Below, piece by piece: positions 1 through 11,221 of a stretch of 64,000 nucleotides of DNA. The notes under the pieces are model-generated. The model saw only the letters and a list, made by a program, of their open reading frames with translations, ran no database searches and was not told the origin of the DNA. Numbering within the stretch: position 1 is the stretch's first letter; each line of letters starts with the position of its first letter. The stretch is from Cunninghamella blakesleeana (Eukaryota > Mucoromycota > Mucoromycetes > Mucorales > Cunninghamellaceae), in the NCBI GenBank assembly GCA_017871115.1, contig JAFCIZ010000005.1, forward strand, positions 3,961,501-4,025,500, read 5' to 3'. A program made the position numbers and the translations under genes.

Positions 1-944
1 GTTAATAAATAATGCTGGATCCACTGGTGACTTATCAAAAAAAGTTGGTGAGTACGACCTTGGGAATATTCAACAATATGTCGATTTAAATATCACTTCT
101 TACATTACTTTAAAGTAAGTTCAATAGTAATAATAGAAACAAAATGTAGTAATAAAAAATGCAAAACTACGATAAAAAAAAACTGTGTCATGTATGTACC
201 AATTTAATATTTTTATCTATTTTGATTTTATTTTTATTTATAGTTCTGGCGTTTTGCAATTATATAGTGATAAATGGAAAACTGAGAATAGTCCGCTTAC
301 TTTGGTCAATATATCATCATTATTAGCCATACAATCATTCCCAAACTGGGGATTATATGCTACTGGCAAAGCTGCCCGTGACATGTTGATGAGTGTTATA
401 GCTAAGGAACATAAGGTAAATGAATATTGAAAAAGAAGATATAACAATAATCATTACTATATATTTATTTATTTATATTGTTGTCATTATTTTTATGCTT
501 TATATAGACTGACATTCGTACATTATCCTATTCACCTGGACCTTTAGATAATGAAATGCAAAAATCAGTTAGAGAAACGTTGGGTGACCCAGAACAGGCT
601 GTATTGTACACTGACATGGCAAACAAGGTACATAGTCAATGAATTTATATATAAAAAAGGAAGAGATATAATAGAAAACTTTAAAAATATGATGTAAGGG
701 GGTAGGAAGAGAAGAAGGGGGCGGTAGAATATAGGAAAAATAATGAAAAATAATGATAAAAAGATAATATAACTCCTTTCATTCTCTCTCATTTGAACTT
801 TATTCATAACATTTTTCTATTTATTTATTTACTTTTATTCAGGGAAACTTGGTGAACATGGATGATTCAGTTTTAAAATTGATCAAGTTATTACAAGAAA
901 ATACTTATAGTTCAGGCGCCCATATAGATTATTATGACGTTTAA
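1..944 (+). CDS. SPR: Sepiapterin reductase (SDR family), 3' part; 5' end outside window
   Basis: Exons 1-114 (reading frame from base 2), 244-415, 508-627 and 843-944 give 168 residues ending in a TAA stop. The product resembles the C-terminal two thirds of sepiapterin reductase, the NADPH-dependent SDR that completes tetrahydrobiopterin synthesis. Visible family marks are INNAG near the fragment start, VNISSL with the catalytic Ser, YATGK as the YxxxK catalytic pair followed by AARDML, YSPGPLDNEMQ, and a C-terminal SGAHIDYYD that matches the pterin-binding end of animal SPR. All introns have GT-AG borders and phases close. The NADPH-binding Rossmann motif must lie upstream of the window. 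A related benzil reductase (yeast Irc24 type) is the alternative, but the C-terminal tail favours SPR. Confidence 0.88.
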
Positions 945-1283
945 ATCAACTTTTTAATCAAAGAGTTTTTTTTAAATAAAAAGTAAAATAAATTGATTCA
1001 AATTTATTTTACTCTGTTGTAAATATTTTTTTTTTTATTTTACTTTTAATAAAAAAAGGGGTCGAAGAAGAAAAGAAAAAAAAAAAAAAATGCACCAATG
1101 TTTCTATATAAAAAGGGGGAATATTTATAATTAAATATATATATATATATATGTATATATATAATATAAATACGATGTACTTTTTTATTTTATTTTATTT
1201 TATTCTTTTTTCTTTCTTTTTTCTACAACTTTCCATATATATAATTATTATATATATTTTATTAGATAAAGTTTAGTTATGTC
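945..1283. other. Intergenic, AT-rich
   Basis: This tandem spacer between SPR and the next plus-strand gene holds T and A homopolymers and an (AT)n run near 1134-1152. No conserved gene is visible. It must contain the SPR 3' UTR and the promoter of the next gene. Confidence 0.5.
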
Positions 1284-2189
1284 ATGAACATTGATGCAAA
1301 TAATGTAAAGTCAACAGTCGTTACAACTATTACAAAACAATTATTGAAAAGGATGAATACTATGACATCATCAACAACTACTTCACCTGAAGAAACCAAT
1401 GGACCTACAGATATGTTACATGCTTTACATAGAGATGAAAGAGAATTAAGAGTGTTAGCTGTGATATTATCCCTGGCTGGTGGGTTAGTATTATCATTTT
1501 TATTAGGTGTTGGGATTTTTATTTATTGGCACTGGAGAGCATATAGAGCTAGGCAGCTAAAGCGTAAAAAGAACAAAGATGATAAAAGAAAATTATCGTG
1601 CACTTCTACCTTATCAACATCATCATCAACGTCATCAAATAATGTCTATACTGTACAACACTCTTTTTCAAACATATCTGAAAATAGTTTACCTTCTCCA
1701 ACCTTAAATATGTCATTCTCCTCAAACTTATCATCATCGTTATCCTCATCATCATCATCGTCTTATGCTAATCACCATCAGCAACAACACCACAGTAGTC
1801 ATTATATTTATCAACAAAGCCCTTTACAAAGTGTCCAGAATTATCATAATCCTCATATATCAACTTTATCATCTTTCTCATCATCATTGCCTATACCTAC
1901 AACATCTCAACTAGTATCAACGACATCAGCAGTAACAACACAAAATAGAGAATCAATAGACGATTTAGAACCTAATATCAGTGATATCGATGAAAAAAAA
2001 CAATTGTCAAAAGCAATCATTGTACCATTAATCCCACCTTCTACTTTATTACACCCATCATCTTCCTCTTCTTCAACCTCTGTTTCACCTATTCCATCGG
2101 CGCCTACAGCTAAAGAATGTTTATCAATGAATGAATCATCTTCTATAGAGCAAATAGATATACCTCCACCAGCTTATTCTCCAAAATAA
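1284..2189 (+). CDS. Single-pass membrane protein, Ser/Thr-rich, C-terminal PPxY motif
   Basis: A single-exon gene of 301 residues; I do not recognise a family. An N-terminal Thr-rich segment (about 1-50) is followed by one strong transmembrane helix at about residues 57-77 (LAGGLVLSFLLGVGIFIYW). A basic stop-transfer stretch (RAYRARQLKRKKNK) follows, so the C-terminal 220 residues are predicted cytosolic. That tail is low-complexity Ser, with His/Gln repeats near residue 165, and ends in IPPPAYSPK, which contains the PPAY form of the PPxY motif bound by WW domains of Rsp5/Nedd4-type ligases. There is no clear cleavable signal peptide. The start is the first in-frame ATG; an ATG five bases upstream hits a stop at once. 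It could be a plasma-membrane sensor or an Rsp5 adaptor; that is inference. Confidence 0.72.
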   Translation: MNIDANNVKSTVVTTITKQLLKRMNTMTSSTTTSPEETNGPTDMLHALHRDERELRVLAVILSLAGGLVLSFLLGVGIFIYWHWRAYRARQLKRKKNKDDKRKLSCTSTLSTSSSTSSNNVYTVQHSFSNISENSLPSPTLNMSFSSNLSSSLSSSSSSSYANHHQQQHHSSHYIYQQSPLQSVQNYHNPHISTLSSFSSSLPIPTTSQLVSTTSAVTTQNRESIDDLEPNISDIDEKKQLSKAIIVPLIPPSTLLHPSSSSSSTSVSPIPSAPTAKECLSMNESSSIEQIDIPPPAYSPK

Positions 2190-3048
2190 AATAAAAAAAG
2201 TGAATAAAGATAGTAGTATATATAGAGCATTTTTTGTTATTTAAAAGTTCAAAATAAAAATAGGAAAAAGGTAAAAAAAAAAAAAAATAATGTGCATAAT
2301 GTATCCATACAATCTTTGTTTTTATCGAATTTAATAATTATTTATATTAAAAATATATTAATAAATCCCGTGAGGTTTTGTCGTTACTTATTCGATTTCG
2401 CTCTTATTTTCTTTCCATTTTTTTTTTTTTTTTCGCGATCACTATCAAATTTCCCAAAATGCAATGAAAATGGCTGTGATTTAAAACCAACTCCTCTGTT
2501 TTTTATTTAAAATAGCTAAAGCATGAAAAAAAAAAAAAGGAAAAAAAATTAAACCTCAGCAGCCAGCAGTATTTTTTTTTAACTCATTTTTTCCTCGCTT
2601 TACTTTTTACATTTCTTCCTCACTAATTGTTTATCTTAATTTATTTTCAATATTAATTAGAGTAAACACTGCAGTTATTTCTATAGTTACCACAATTTAT
2701 TTAGAAATAATCTAACAATGAATGAAGCATGCAACAATCTATTGTTTTAGGAGTTAAGAGATTTACAAAATAATTTTATTAAACTTTAACTCAGCCCAAT
2801 AACAAGATATGCTATTTTTATAAGATAAACGAATGTAATAGATCGCAATTCGAATATCAATATTCTCTCATCATTAATAAAATTATAATATTTTATACTC
2901 TGTATTTTATTTTTGTATTATTATTTTTATTTTTTTCAATAAAATTGAAACGTATAGTGTATATATTTTGTAATTCATATTTATTTAATAGTAATAAAAA
3001 ATTAAACATAAAAAGCATTTTATTAATTGAATAAAATTGACCATCTAG
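2190..3048. other. Convergent intergenic region
   Basis: This lies between the 3' ends of the plus-strand membrane-protein gene and the minus-strand PRL phosphatase gene. It is AT-rich with poly-A and poly-T runs near 2274-2290 and 2415-2434. The short ORF at 2292-2510 is low-complexity and judged spurious. No RNA gene was recognised. Confidence 0.5.
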
Positions 3049-3835
3049 TCATGTTACTATGTTAATAAGTTGATATTGATTTTGTTTATGCTGATTTTGT
3101 TGCTGCTGCTGCTGTTCTTCTTGTTGAGATAAAGCTTTATTTGTCCATTTCTTCATCATACGACCCAAAGAAAACATATGAATAATAGAACGATAATGAA
3201 GATGATGATTATTCTTTGATGTTGCTTTATATTGATCTAAAAATAAAATTTGTTGCTTATTGAAAGCACCTCTACGTTTTTCACGAATAAATTCAATTGC
3301 GTCCAAAGCAGCTACACCATATTCAATCAGAGCAATGGCTACTAAAACAGGGGCTCTACCTAATCCACTTAGACAATGACAACAAATTGTTGGTTTGATC
3401 CCATTAAGTTGATATTGATGATCATAAATATTTAACAACTGTAACCATTGTTCAATAATTCCGCTATTAGGCTATATAAACAATAAATACATAATAAAAT
3501 AAAAAAAAAAAAAAAGATAAATAGCGATCAGTAAATAAATATATATATTTACTATTATTATTTTTAATATATGATTTAATCAAATACTTTACCACACTAC
3601 CGTCACGATAAGGAAGTTCAACTAAATCAATATTGTGTTGCAATAAGACCTCAGAACTATAAGTAGGTTGACAACAGCGAACGACTGTACTAACGCGCCT
3701 TTGTTTAAATTCTTTTATGTAATAGGATAAAGTAGATTCCGTTGGACAATCAAGAATTAAAAATTCAATAGGAACAGCTGGGTGATTGATGGTGGTAACG
3801 ATATGGCTGATAGGCGAGCCGACTGAAGGGATCAT
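3049..3835 (-). CDS. PRL/PTP4A-type protein tyrosine phosphatase
   Basis: Two exons on the minus strand, 3835-3593 and 3471-3049, give 221 residues; the 119 bp intron has GT-AG borders and is phase 0. The P-loop HCLSGLGRAPVLVA has the CxxxxxR active site and the GLGRAPVLVA wording characteristic of PRL (PTP4A) phosphatases. The upstream PYRDGSVVP carries the general-acid Asp of the PRL WPFDDG-type loop. PRL enzymes are small membrane-associated phosphatases that also bind CNNM magnesium transporters. Unlike animal PRLs the reading frame does not end in a CAAX prenylation box: it runs into a Gln-rich tail ending NIVT, after a basic segment (about residues 175-195). The N-terminus starts at the first ATG, with a PRL-like spacing to the P-loop. 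Confidence 0.88.
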
Positions 3836-5513
3836 TGTAAATATATTAATTTATATTCAACGAACAATGTTTTCTTTTTTAAAAATAGGGATGATTTTTA
3901 TTAAGAGCGGATAATATTAATTTTGACGCAGCGGCCAACTAATGTAACAACTTGAATATTATTTAAATTTAAAAAGAGGTATCGCATGAAAAAAAATAAA
4001 AAGGTATGTACTGTGTATATTTTTTCTTTTTTTAAAAAAAAAATAAAGTGAAAGAGAGAGAAAAAAAGAAATAAAAGTAAATTTTTAAAGATAAAAAAAA
4101 AAAACCTCACTGCGGCGATTTTTACAAATCATCATCCATTATGAATCATAATTGATGTCACATGAGTTAAAATATGAGATATTTTATGATTTGAAAAAAT
4201 ACTATATATAAATATATATATTAATGATATCATATATTAGAACACCGGAGAATCAAAGAAATAAAGAAGCATGAATTTTTATATAAAATATAAAATCAAA
4301 ATGATAACTGAGATAATTTATATTTCATTTTTTTAAATAGTAAGAGCTATATTTGAAGATCCAACATTATATATATCTAAATTTTTTTTACCATGTACGT
4401 AACCATTTTTTAATTATTATATTTTTCATTTTCCAATCTATTAGTATATATATTTTTAAATAATATTGTAAAACCCGTATCTGTCTTGATAGCCCAATAA
4501 ACTTTTAAGCACAAGTCTATAGTGAGTTTCATTTATATTCTCGGTTTTATGATTAAATAAATCCTTCTCGGCTGGCAAAACAAAAGTAACCATGAACTTT
4601 CATCTTTGGCAGGAAAACCTATTAATTATTTATGTGTACTGAAAAAAAAAGAAAATGAAAAAAGAAAGGTAAAAAATAAATAAATAAAAAATCAGTTGAT
4701 GTGGCTTAGAATGGACACTAAAATAATCATTTACACGCTTCTTTCTTGCATAATTAAAAAAAAACCATAACCATAATCATAATTCCAATACTACTTTATT
4801 TATTATCTTTATAATGCATTAGTTCTAATTTTCCATGTGAGGATAATTTTGGCGATTGTGATCTTTTTTATAGTAAAATGACGTATTGTATTTCTATTGA
4901 TTGTTTTAGATTAATATGATGTCATTCCTTCATTGGGAGTGTATTTCTTACTATTGACAAGTACAGCATTTTCTATAATTGCATAGTTCATTTTTTTAAA
5001 AAAACGTGAATTATATTTTGATTTTCTATTTACTGCTTTTTTTATCTAGTATTTTTTTTTTTCTTTCTTTCTATTTTGAATTAATGTTATGGTATACTCA
5101 TTATTATAAATACTTATTTCTTTATTTTTTAGATTAATACTATGTTATATTAGCGTTTTTATTTTTCTTCAAAATTAATGTTATATTTTTATTAATTAAA
5201 TCTTATACATTTAACAAATCTGACCTTTTTTTATTTTTTTATTTTATTTAATAAATTTATTTCGTCGGTATTTTTAACATGTTACTTTAATCGATTAATA
5301 ATACATGTACATTTATTTATTTACAGGTTTATTAAATAAAGATGAATTTTTATTTTTCAAAAAATAAATTAAAAGAGAAAAAAAAATTTAAAAAGAGCGA
5401 ATTTTTTAATAATTATAGTTATTTTAAAATCCCGCTTTTTTTTTTAAGATTTAAGTTCTTTTTTCGCTCATTCTCTTTTTTTCATTTTTTTCATTTTTAT
5501 TAGGCATAAAAAT
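3836..5513. other. Divergent intergenic region (1.7 kb)
   Basis: Shared 5' region of the PRL phosphatase (-) and the MoaB-type gene (+). It is AT-rich throughout with long T tracts. One feature stands out, a TTTAAAATCCCGC element about 80 bp before the MoaB-type start (listed separately). The short minus ORF at 3901-4110 is Phe/Lys low-complexity and not credible. No RNA gene is visible. Confidence 0.5.
5422..5435 (+). promoter_or_regulatory. TTTAAA-N-CCCGnC promoter element upstream of MoaB-type gene
   Basis: TTTTAAAATCCCGC ends 78 bp before the ATG at 5514 and is followed by a T tract. The same core (TTTAAA, 1-2 bases, CCCGnC or close) recurs upstream of several other genes in this window. 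The factor that might bind it is unknown. Confidence 0.45.
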
Positions 5514-6755
5514 ATGTCACATATATTTCGTAATTCACTGCGCACTTATTCAAAACCTTTTTTTTCTTTTACTCCTCGTTCCACTTTTTTAAAACCATCA
5601 GTATATATTAAAGCTAGATTTATCAATACCATGACAGCAAATGAAATAGAACCATCCTTTACAGCTGCTTGTTGCATTATGTAAATATTCATCTATCTAT
5701 CTATCAATCTCTGTCTATTCAACTGAATATTATTTTTTTCTTATCATAATCTTTTATATTCAACCATTTTATTTTTAGTGGCGATGAAATACTTAATGGC
5801 AAAACGAGAGAATCCAATGCTTATTTCTTATGTAAGATATTAATATAATATTCATTAATAAATTAACAAAATAATGTTATTAATTTAAACCAAAAATACA
5901 CTGATATTATTATTATCATTATTATTACATGAATAGCTCGTTTTTTATTCGATATGGGTGTTACTTTAAAAAGAGTTGAAGTTATTGGGGATGACTATGA
6001 AGCTATTGCTGAAACTATTACTCGTTTATCTAGCCAACACGATATTGTTTTTACAAGTGGAGGAATTGGTAAATGAAATAAAGTAACATATGTTTATTTA
6101 TATGTTTATATGCCTAGTGAATCTAGAGAGGATTTTAATATTTATACCTACCTATTGTCATTATTTCTATTTTTAAACAGGACCAACACATGATGATATT
6201 TCATATGATGCTATAGCAAAAGCTTACTCATTACCATTAAAACTAGACGAAGAAACATGCGAATTAATGAAAGCCAAATCAATCGCTCGTCAAGCAGATT
6301 GGACATTAACTGAACCAAGAAAACGAATGGCCTTGTTTCCACATCCAGCAAAAATTTTACGTGTTCATGATGATTTATGGGTCCCAATTGTTGTGGTCAA
6401 CGACAATATTCATATTCTTCCTGGTATACCTCGATTATTTGAAACGCTAGTCACCTCATTCAAGCCTTATCTAGAAGAAGCCATGGCAAAAAAACAAGTG
6501 AATGGGAAATATTATCGTTTAGAAATCGCAACAAAATTACATGAAGGCCATTTGGCTCCTTTTTTAACGGCTATACAAGAATCTGTCAAAGAAAAGCATA
6601 TTAAAATTGGTAGTTATCCTAAATGGATCGCGGGCCCTGATGGTGAAAAAGTGGTAATCAGTGTGGTTGGAAAAGATGAAGCCTCAGTTATTGAAGTCTC
6701 TGAAACAATTACAAAGGAGGTTAATGGCTGGAAATACGTGAAGAAATTACAATGA
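5514..6755 (+). CDS. MoaB/Mog-fold (MPT-binding domain) protein, FLAD1 N-domain-like, probably mitochondrial
   Basis: Exons 5514-5680, 5779-5831, 5937-6068 and 6181-6755 give 308 residues. After residue 50 the sequence is a MoCF_biosynth/MPTb domain: AACCIIGDEILNGKTRESNAYFL, then FTSGGIGPTHDD, the TSGGxGPTxDD pocket of MoaB/Mog/CinA folds. In eukaryotes this domain without a cytosolic molybdenum-cofactor partner is typical of the FLAD1/FAD synthase N-terminal module, which has been reported as an FAD hydrolase. No PAPS-reductase-like FAD synthase domain follows, so this is the stand-alone form. The first 45 residues are Arg/Ser/Phe-rich and lack acids (MSHIFRNSLRTYSK start), consistent with a mitochondrial presequence; an internal ATG at about residue 43 could give a cytosolic form. 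Confidence 0.85.
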
Positions 6756-7029
6756 TCTTTTTTTTTAAAGAAAAAAAAAGAAATAATAATAATAATAATA
6801 ATAATAATGGATATATGTATTTATTTATTTGTTTATTTATAAAATTGTAATAGTTATATATTAAAAAAATACATAAAAAGTAATAATAAATGTAATAATA
6901 AAAATAATATGCAAAATATATTTTTATATAATTATTATGTTCTATTGATTATGAGATGTGTGGTATATTAAAACAAAGTATGGTTTTTTTTTGTTAACGT
7001 GTATTTAATGTTATTATTATTGTTTGTTA

Positions 7030-7713
7030 TCATAAACACATATTACCAAATGTTAACAAAGTAAATTGATCGTCCGCTTCTTTTACTTCTCCATTTTTTT
7101 TCCGAGTTCCAGCAAAAACAAAAATTTGTTCTTCCTCGCCAAGTAATCCTCCATATTCGGTAGCATCATCATCATCATCATCATCACTAACATCATTATC
7201 ATTATTCGTTTTAGGTTCATAACCCATTAACCTTACAGGTTCATAATCAAAATATCTTCCAAAATGATAATCCCAAAATCCAGTTTCCTTTTCCAAAGAC
7301 CTACATTTATACCCAATGACTACCTTAGTTGTATCATTTTGACAAATCTGCAATAGCGTATTCATTAAAGGCTGAAATAACTCGGGAAAATAAACGCAAT
7401 CACTGATCACTACTAAATCAAAGGACCCACCATCTATTTTTTCTAAAAGCAATTCAGCATCTCGTTGGTTTCCCCAGTGTAATCGTTCGCAAAATACGCT
7501 TGCACGATTATTAGCGTCATCCTTTGGATAATGCAGATCGACATTTTCTTGAATTAGTGGTACGACAGGTTCTAAATCGGTAATATAAATTTGACAGCTG
7601 CTATTTAACATTTTAGCCAAAGTTATTCCAACATATCCTGTACCTTTTTTTTGTTTTAATTTTTCAAAAGATGGGTAAAAAAAGAATTCATTTTGTTAAC
7701 GATTACCGTTGTT

Positions 7714-7747
<34 letters not shown>

Positions 7748-8239
7748 AAAAACTTGTATTTTATTTTGTTTCTTATTTTTTAATACGTACCAGCTCCAAG
7801 TTCTAATATTTTATATATTTTATTATTATTTTGATCACTGTCACTGTTTTTGTTATTATAGTAATATTTATTGGGAATAGGATTAACTGGGTCAAATATA
7901 CCATTATTAGAAAAAAATACTTGAAGCATATAAGCACTAGATAATTTAAAATTAGAATAAAAATGATAGTTTTTATTAATATTTAATATTATAATATATC
8001 TATACATGTACTTATTTGTATATATATACATATACATATATATATATATATATATTCATTTTTCTTACGTACGAATGCCAAATTTTTCCTGCTAACCCGT
8101 ATTTTAAGTCTTGGTTAAGATCTAGTGCCTCAGTTGATTTCATATAAGAGGGAGGTCCATTTGAAACTTCAATATTTATATCTTTAGGTTTATTACCAAG
8201 AATAAATTCATCATTTTCAAATATATCAGTCTCTACCAT
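7030..8239 (-). CDS. METTL21-family (seven-beta-strand) lysine methyltransferase
   Basis: Three exons on the minus strand, 8239-8073, 7936-7791 and 7643-7030, give 308 residues. The chosen splice sites restore GLAGKIWHSAYML (the family's VWDAA-like entry) and motif I LELGAGTGYVGI. A second, closer donor and a nearer acceptor were rejected because they break these motifs. Further family marks are YITDLEP (acidic loop), LHWG, and VISDCVYFPELFQPLM, the DxxY post-II signature of METTL21/VCP-KMT/EEF1A-KMT enzymes. The substrate is probably a lysine of a chaperone or translation factor; yeast Efm6 is a plausible relative, but the exact orthologue is unclear. An acidic insert (DDDDDDD) sits near residue 265. 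The gene is divergent from ABP1, 252 bp between start codons. Confidence 0.82.
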
Positions 8240-8376
8240 TTTGTTTTTGAATAGAAAAAGTATATAACAAAAAAAGAGAAAGACAAGTTCGAAAAAATAT
8301 AAAAAGAAAAAGTGAGCGGAGAGAGAGAGAAAAAAATCAAAATAAATTTAAACTTTTAAAAAATTAGTTTGGGAAA

Positions 8377-8390
8377 TTTAAAACCCGGCC
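8377..8390 (+). promoter_or_regulatory. TTTAAA-N-CCCGnC-type element in KMT/ABP1 divergent promoter
   Basis: TTTAAAACCCGGCC (within 8377-8390) lies about 100 bp upstream of the ABP1 ATG and about 140 bp upstream of the methyltransferase ATG on the other strand. It may serve both genes. It matches the recurrent element described in the findings, with CCCGGCC in place of CCCGCC. Confidence 0.45.
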
Positions 8391-8491
8391 GACCTCTTTT
8401 TTTAAAGCTGCAGTATTCCATTTTTTTTTTTTCTTGCTCTCTTTCCTTTACATATTTTTTTTTTGATATCATCTCTTTTTTGTAATAAAAG

Positions 8492-10973
8492 ATGAGTCTT
8501 GGTGTTAATTTTTCAACTCATTCCAAAGACCTTTCTGCTGCTTATCAAGCAGTTATCTCTGATAGTGATCCTACTAATTGGTTAGTATACGCATATGACA
8601 AAAAAACAAACGATTTAAGAGTGCAAGATACTGGAGGTATGTAATATATATATAAAGTTACTTATCTTGGTTATTGTTACTCATTTATTAACTATTGTTA
8701 CTATTCTTGTTTTTATTTTATTTGGTATATGATGTGATGGAATATAATAAATAAAGATGGTGGATTAGAAGAACTTTATGATGAATTTAATGATGGAAAA
8801 GTGCAATATGCTTTGGCTCGTGTCATTGACCCCAATAGTCAGCTTCCAAAAATTGTTTTCGTTGGTTGGGTAAGATAAAAATATAAAAAATAAAAAAATG
8901 GGGATTAACAATATATTAAATGCATTTTTCTTTTCGTACTTTTTTTATTTTCATACTAGTGTGGTACTGGTGTTCCAGAAAACCGTAAAGCTTTTTTCAA
9001 TTCTCATTTAAGCGAAGTATCTAGATTTTTTAAGGTAATATATATATGTAAATACAAAATATGAAAATTAATAATATAATGTTGAACATATTTATATATT
9101 AACTTATTATAACTATTTATTAATAATAATATTATTATTATTACTCTTATCAATAGACTTTTCATGTTCAAATAAATGCTCGTGATGAAGTAAGTGGAAC
9201 AATTTATAAATAAAAAAGAAAACAATGATGATTATAAAACATCGATATATTAGTATATATAATGTATACATGTACATATTTTTTCTCATTTTATAGGCCG
9301 ACGTAGAACCTGAATTAATCATGAAACGCGTATCGGAATCTTCTGGATCAAAATATAGCGTTCATAAAGAAACTGCTAAACCTCAACCAGCTGTAACCCC
9401 TGTGGTAATATAAACACATACACATATACACATACATATATATATATATATATATATGTTTATTTGTTGTAATATAAATTATATTTATGCCAAGGATATT
9501 AAAATTTCTTTTTTTAGAACTCTGTTTATAAAAAAACTGAAATACCAGATATTGCTGCTATGCAACGCGAATCTATGAAAAAAGAAGGCCCTCCTGCACG
9601 TGTGGTAATATATGAATGTTATATACACATATATTTAAAATTATACTTTATTTTAACCATTCTTTTTTTTTATTGCTATTATTATTTTTCACGTTAATTT
9701 TTGTTAGGGTACCAATTATCAGCCAGTTCAAACAGCGCCAAAACCATTAGCAAGCCGCTGGGCATCCAATATATCATCATCAACCCAAGATAGTGGTGCA
9801 GCAGCCGTAAGAGCAGAACGCGAACGTGCTGAAAAAGAAGCTAGGGAAAGAGAAGAACAATCTGTACGTGAAAGAGAATTAATTGAAAAACAGCGAGCTG
9901 CTGAGCAAGAAAGACAATATCAACAACAATATCAGCAGCAACAGGAAGCTGAAAATTTACAAAGATTGAAGGAACAAGAACAACAACAAGAAGAAGAAAA
10001 TAGAAAACGTGCTGAAGAACAAGAAAGACAGCGTCAAGCTGCCGCTGAAGAGGAAGAAAGGCAGCGTCAAACAGTTGCTCGAGAGCAAGAACATCAACGT
10101 CAAATTGCTGCTGAACAAGAACGTGAACGTCAAATTGCTGCTGAACAAGAGCGTGAACGTCAAGCTGCTGCTGAACAAGAAAGACAGCGTCAAACTGCAG
10201 AAGAACAACGTAAAGCTGCTGAGGAACAGCGCAAAGCTGCTGAAGAGCAACGTAAAGTTGCTGAAGAACAACAAAGGTTACTTGAAGAACAACAAAGAAA
10301 AGCTGAATTAGAAAAGTTACAGGTACGCAAAAAATAAAATAAAATATAAAATAACATTGAATAATTATAATAGTTATATTAATAATATAATATAAAAAAA
10401 GGCTGTATAGTATAGAATAATAACCATCCTTTTTTAATTATTCTTTAATTTAATTAGCGTGAAGAACAAGAAAAACAACAACAGCAAACAACTACATCAT
10501 CACCAAAAGGGGTTTCAGCCGTCGTATTATTTAGTTATGATGCTGGAGAAGCTAATGAAATGGCACTTGTAGAAGGCGAAGTTATAGTAGAAATTGATCA
10601 AGTAGATGAAGGATGGTGGTATGGTATTAGTGAAGATGGTAAAAAACAAGGTTTATTCCCAGCTAATTATGTAGAAATATTACAAGAAGACCATCAACAT
10701 ACAGCTGCTACAGCTGCCAATGATACTACAAACGTACAAGAGGAACAACATTACGTTCCTACAGCAACTGCTACAACTCATACTGAAGATTTAGGCCATA
10801 CTGCTATTGGATTATATGACTATCAAGCTGGCGAAGATAATGAAATATCATTCAAAGAAAATCAACGTATCACTAATATTGAATTTGTTAGTGAAGATTG
10901 GTGGCAAGGTCTTGCTCCTGATGGTAAAACGTATGGTTTATTCCCTTCAAATTATGTAAACTTGGAACAATAA
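8492..10973 (+). CDS. ABP1: Actin-binding protein Abp1 / drebrin-like (ADF-H, charged repeats, two SH3 domains)
   Basis: Eight exons (8492-8636, 8757-8869, 8960-9034, 9157-9189, 9297-9404, 9518-9604, 9708-10322, 10458-10973) give 563 residues. Residues 1-135 are an ADF-homology domain: [14 protein letters not shown] start, [28 protein letters not shown]. The middle (about 220-390) is a Glu/Gln/Arg-rich charged coil with repeated [13 protein letters not shown] units. The C-terminus carries two SH3 domains with [19 protein letters not shown] signatures: the first (about 405-460) reads [12 protein letters not shown] ... GWWYG ... LFPANYVEI, and the second ends [11 protein letters not shown]. Abp1 links cortical actin patches to endocytosis. 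Yeast Abp1 has one SH3; two in tandem are known from other fungi. The phases of all seven introns close. Confidence 0.95.
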
Positions 10974-11017
10974 ATAATACATATAATTCATCTTTTTTTT
11001 TTTATGTAATAATCATT

Positions 11018-11055
<38 letters not shown>

Positions 11056-11221
11056 GTATAATAAAAACTTTTTTTTACATAATTATCATCAAATAATATA
11101 CACTATTTCATTTTTTCTTTTATCTAAGTGAACGTAATTGATGAATTCACAATAAAATTTTAAGAATCTTTATTCCAAAATATATATTATATATTATTTC
11201 AAACTATCAAACTATCAAAAT

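Noticed and set aside
3901..4110. 69-residue minus-strand ORF
   Set aside because: Phe/Lys low complexity from T/A tracts, no start context or family match.
9957..10311. Long ORFs in other frames of the Abp1 coiled region (both strands)
   Set aside because: Shadows of the repetitive GAA/CAA coding sequence of Abp1.
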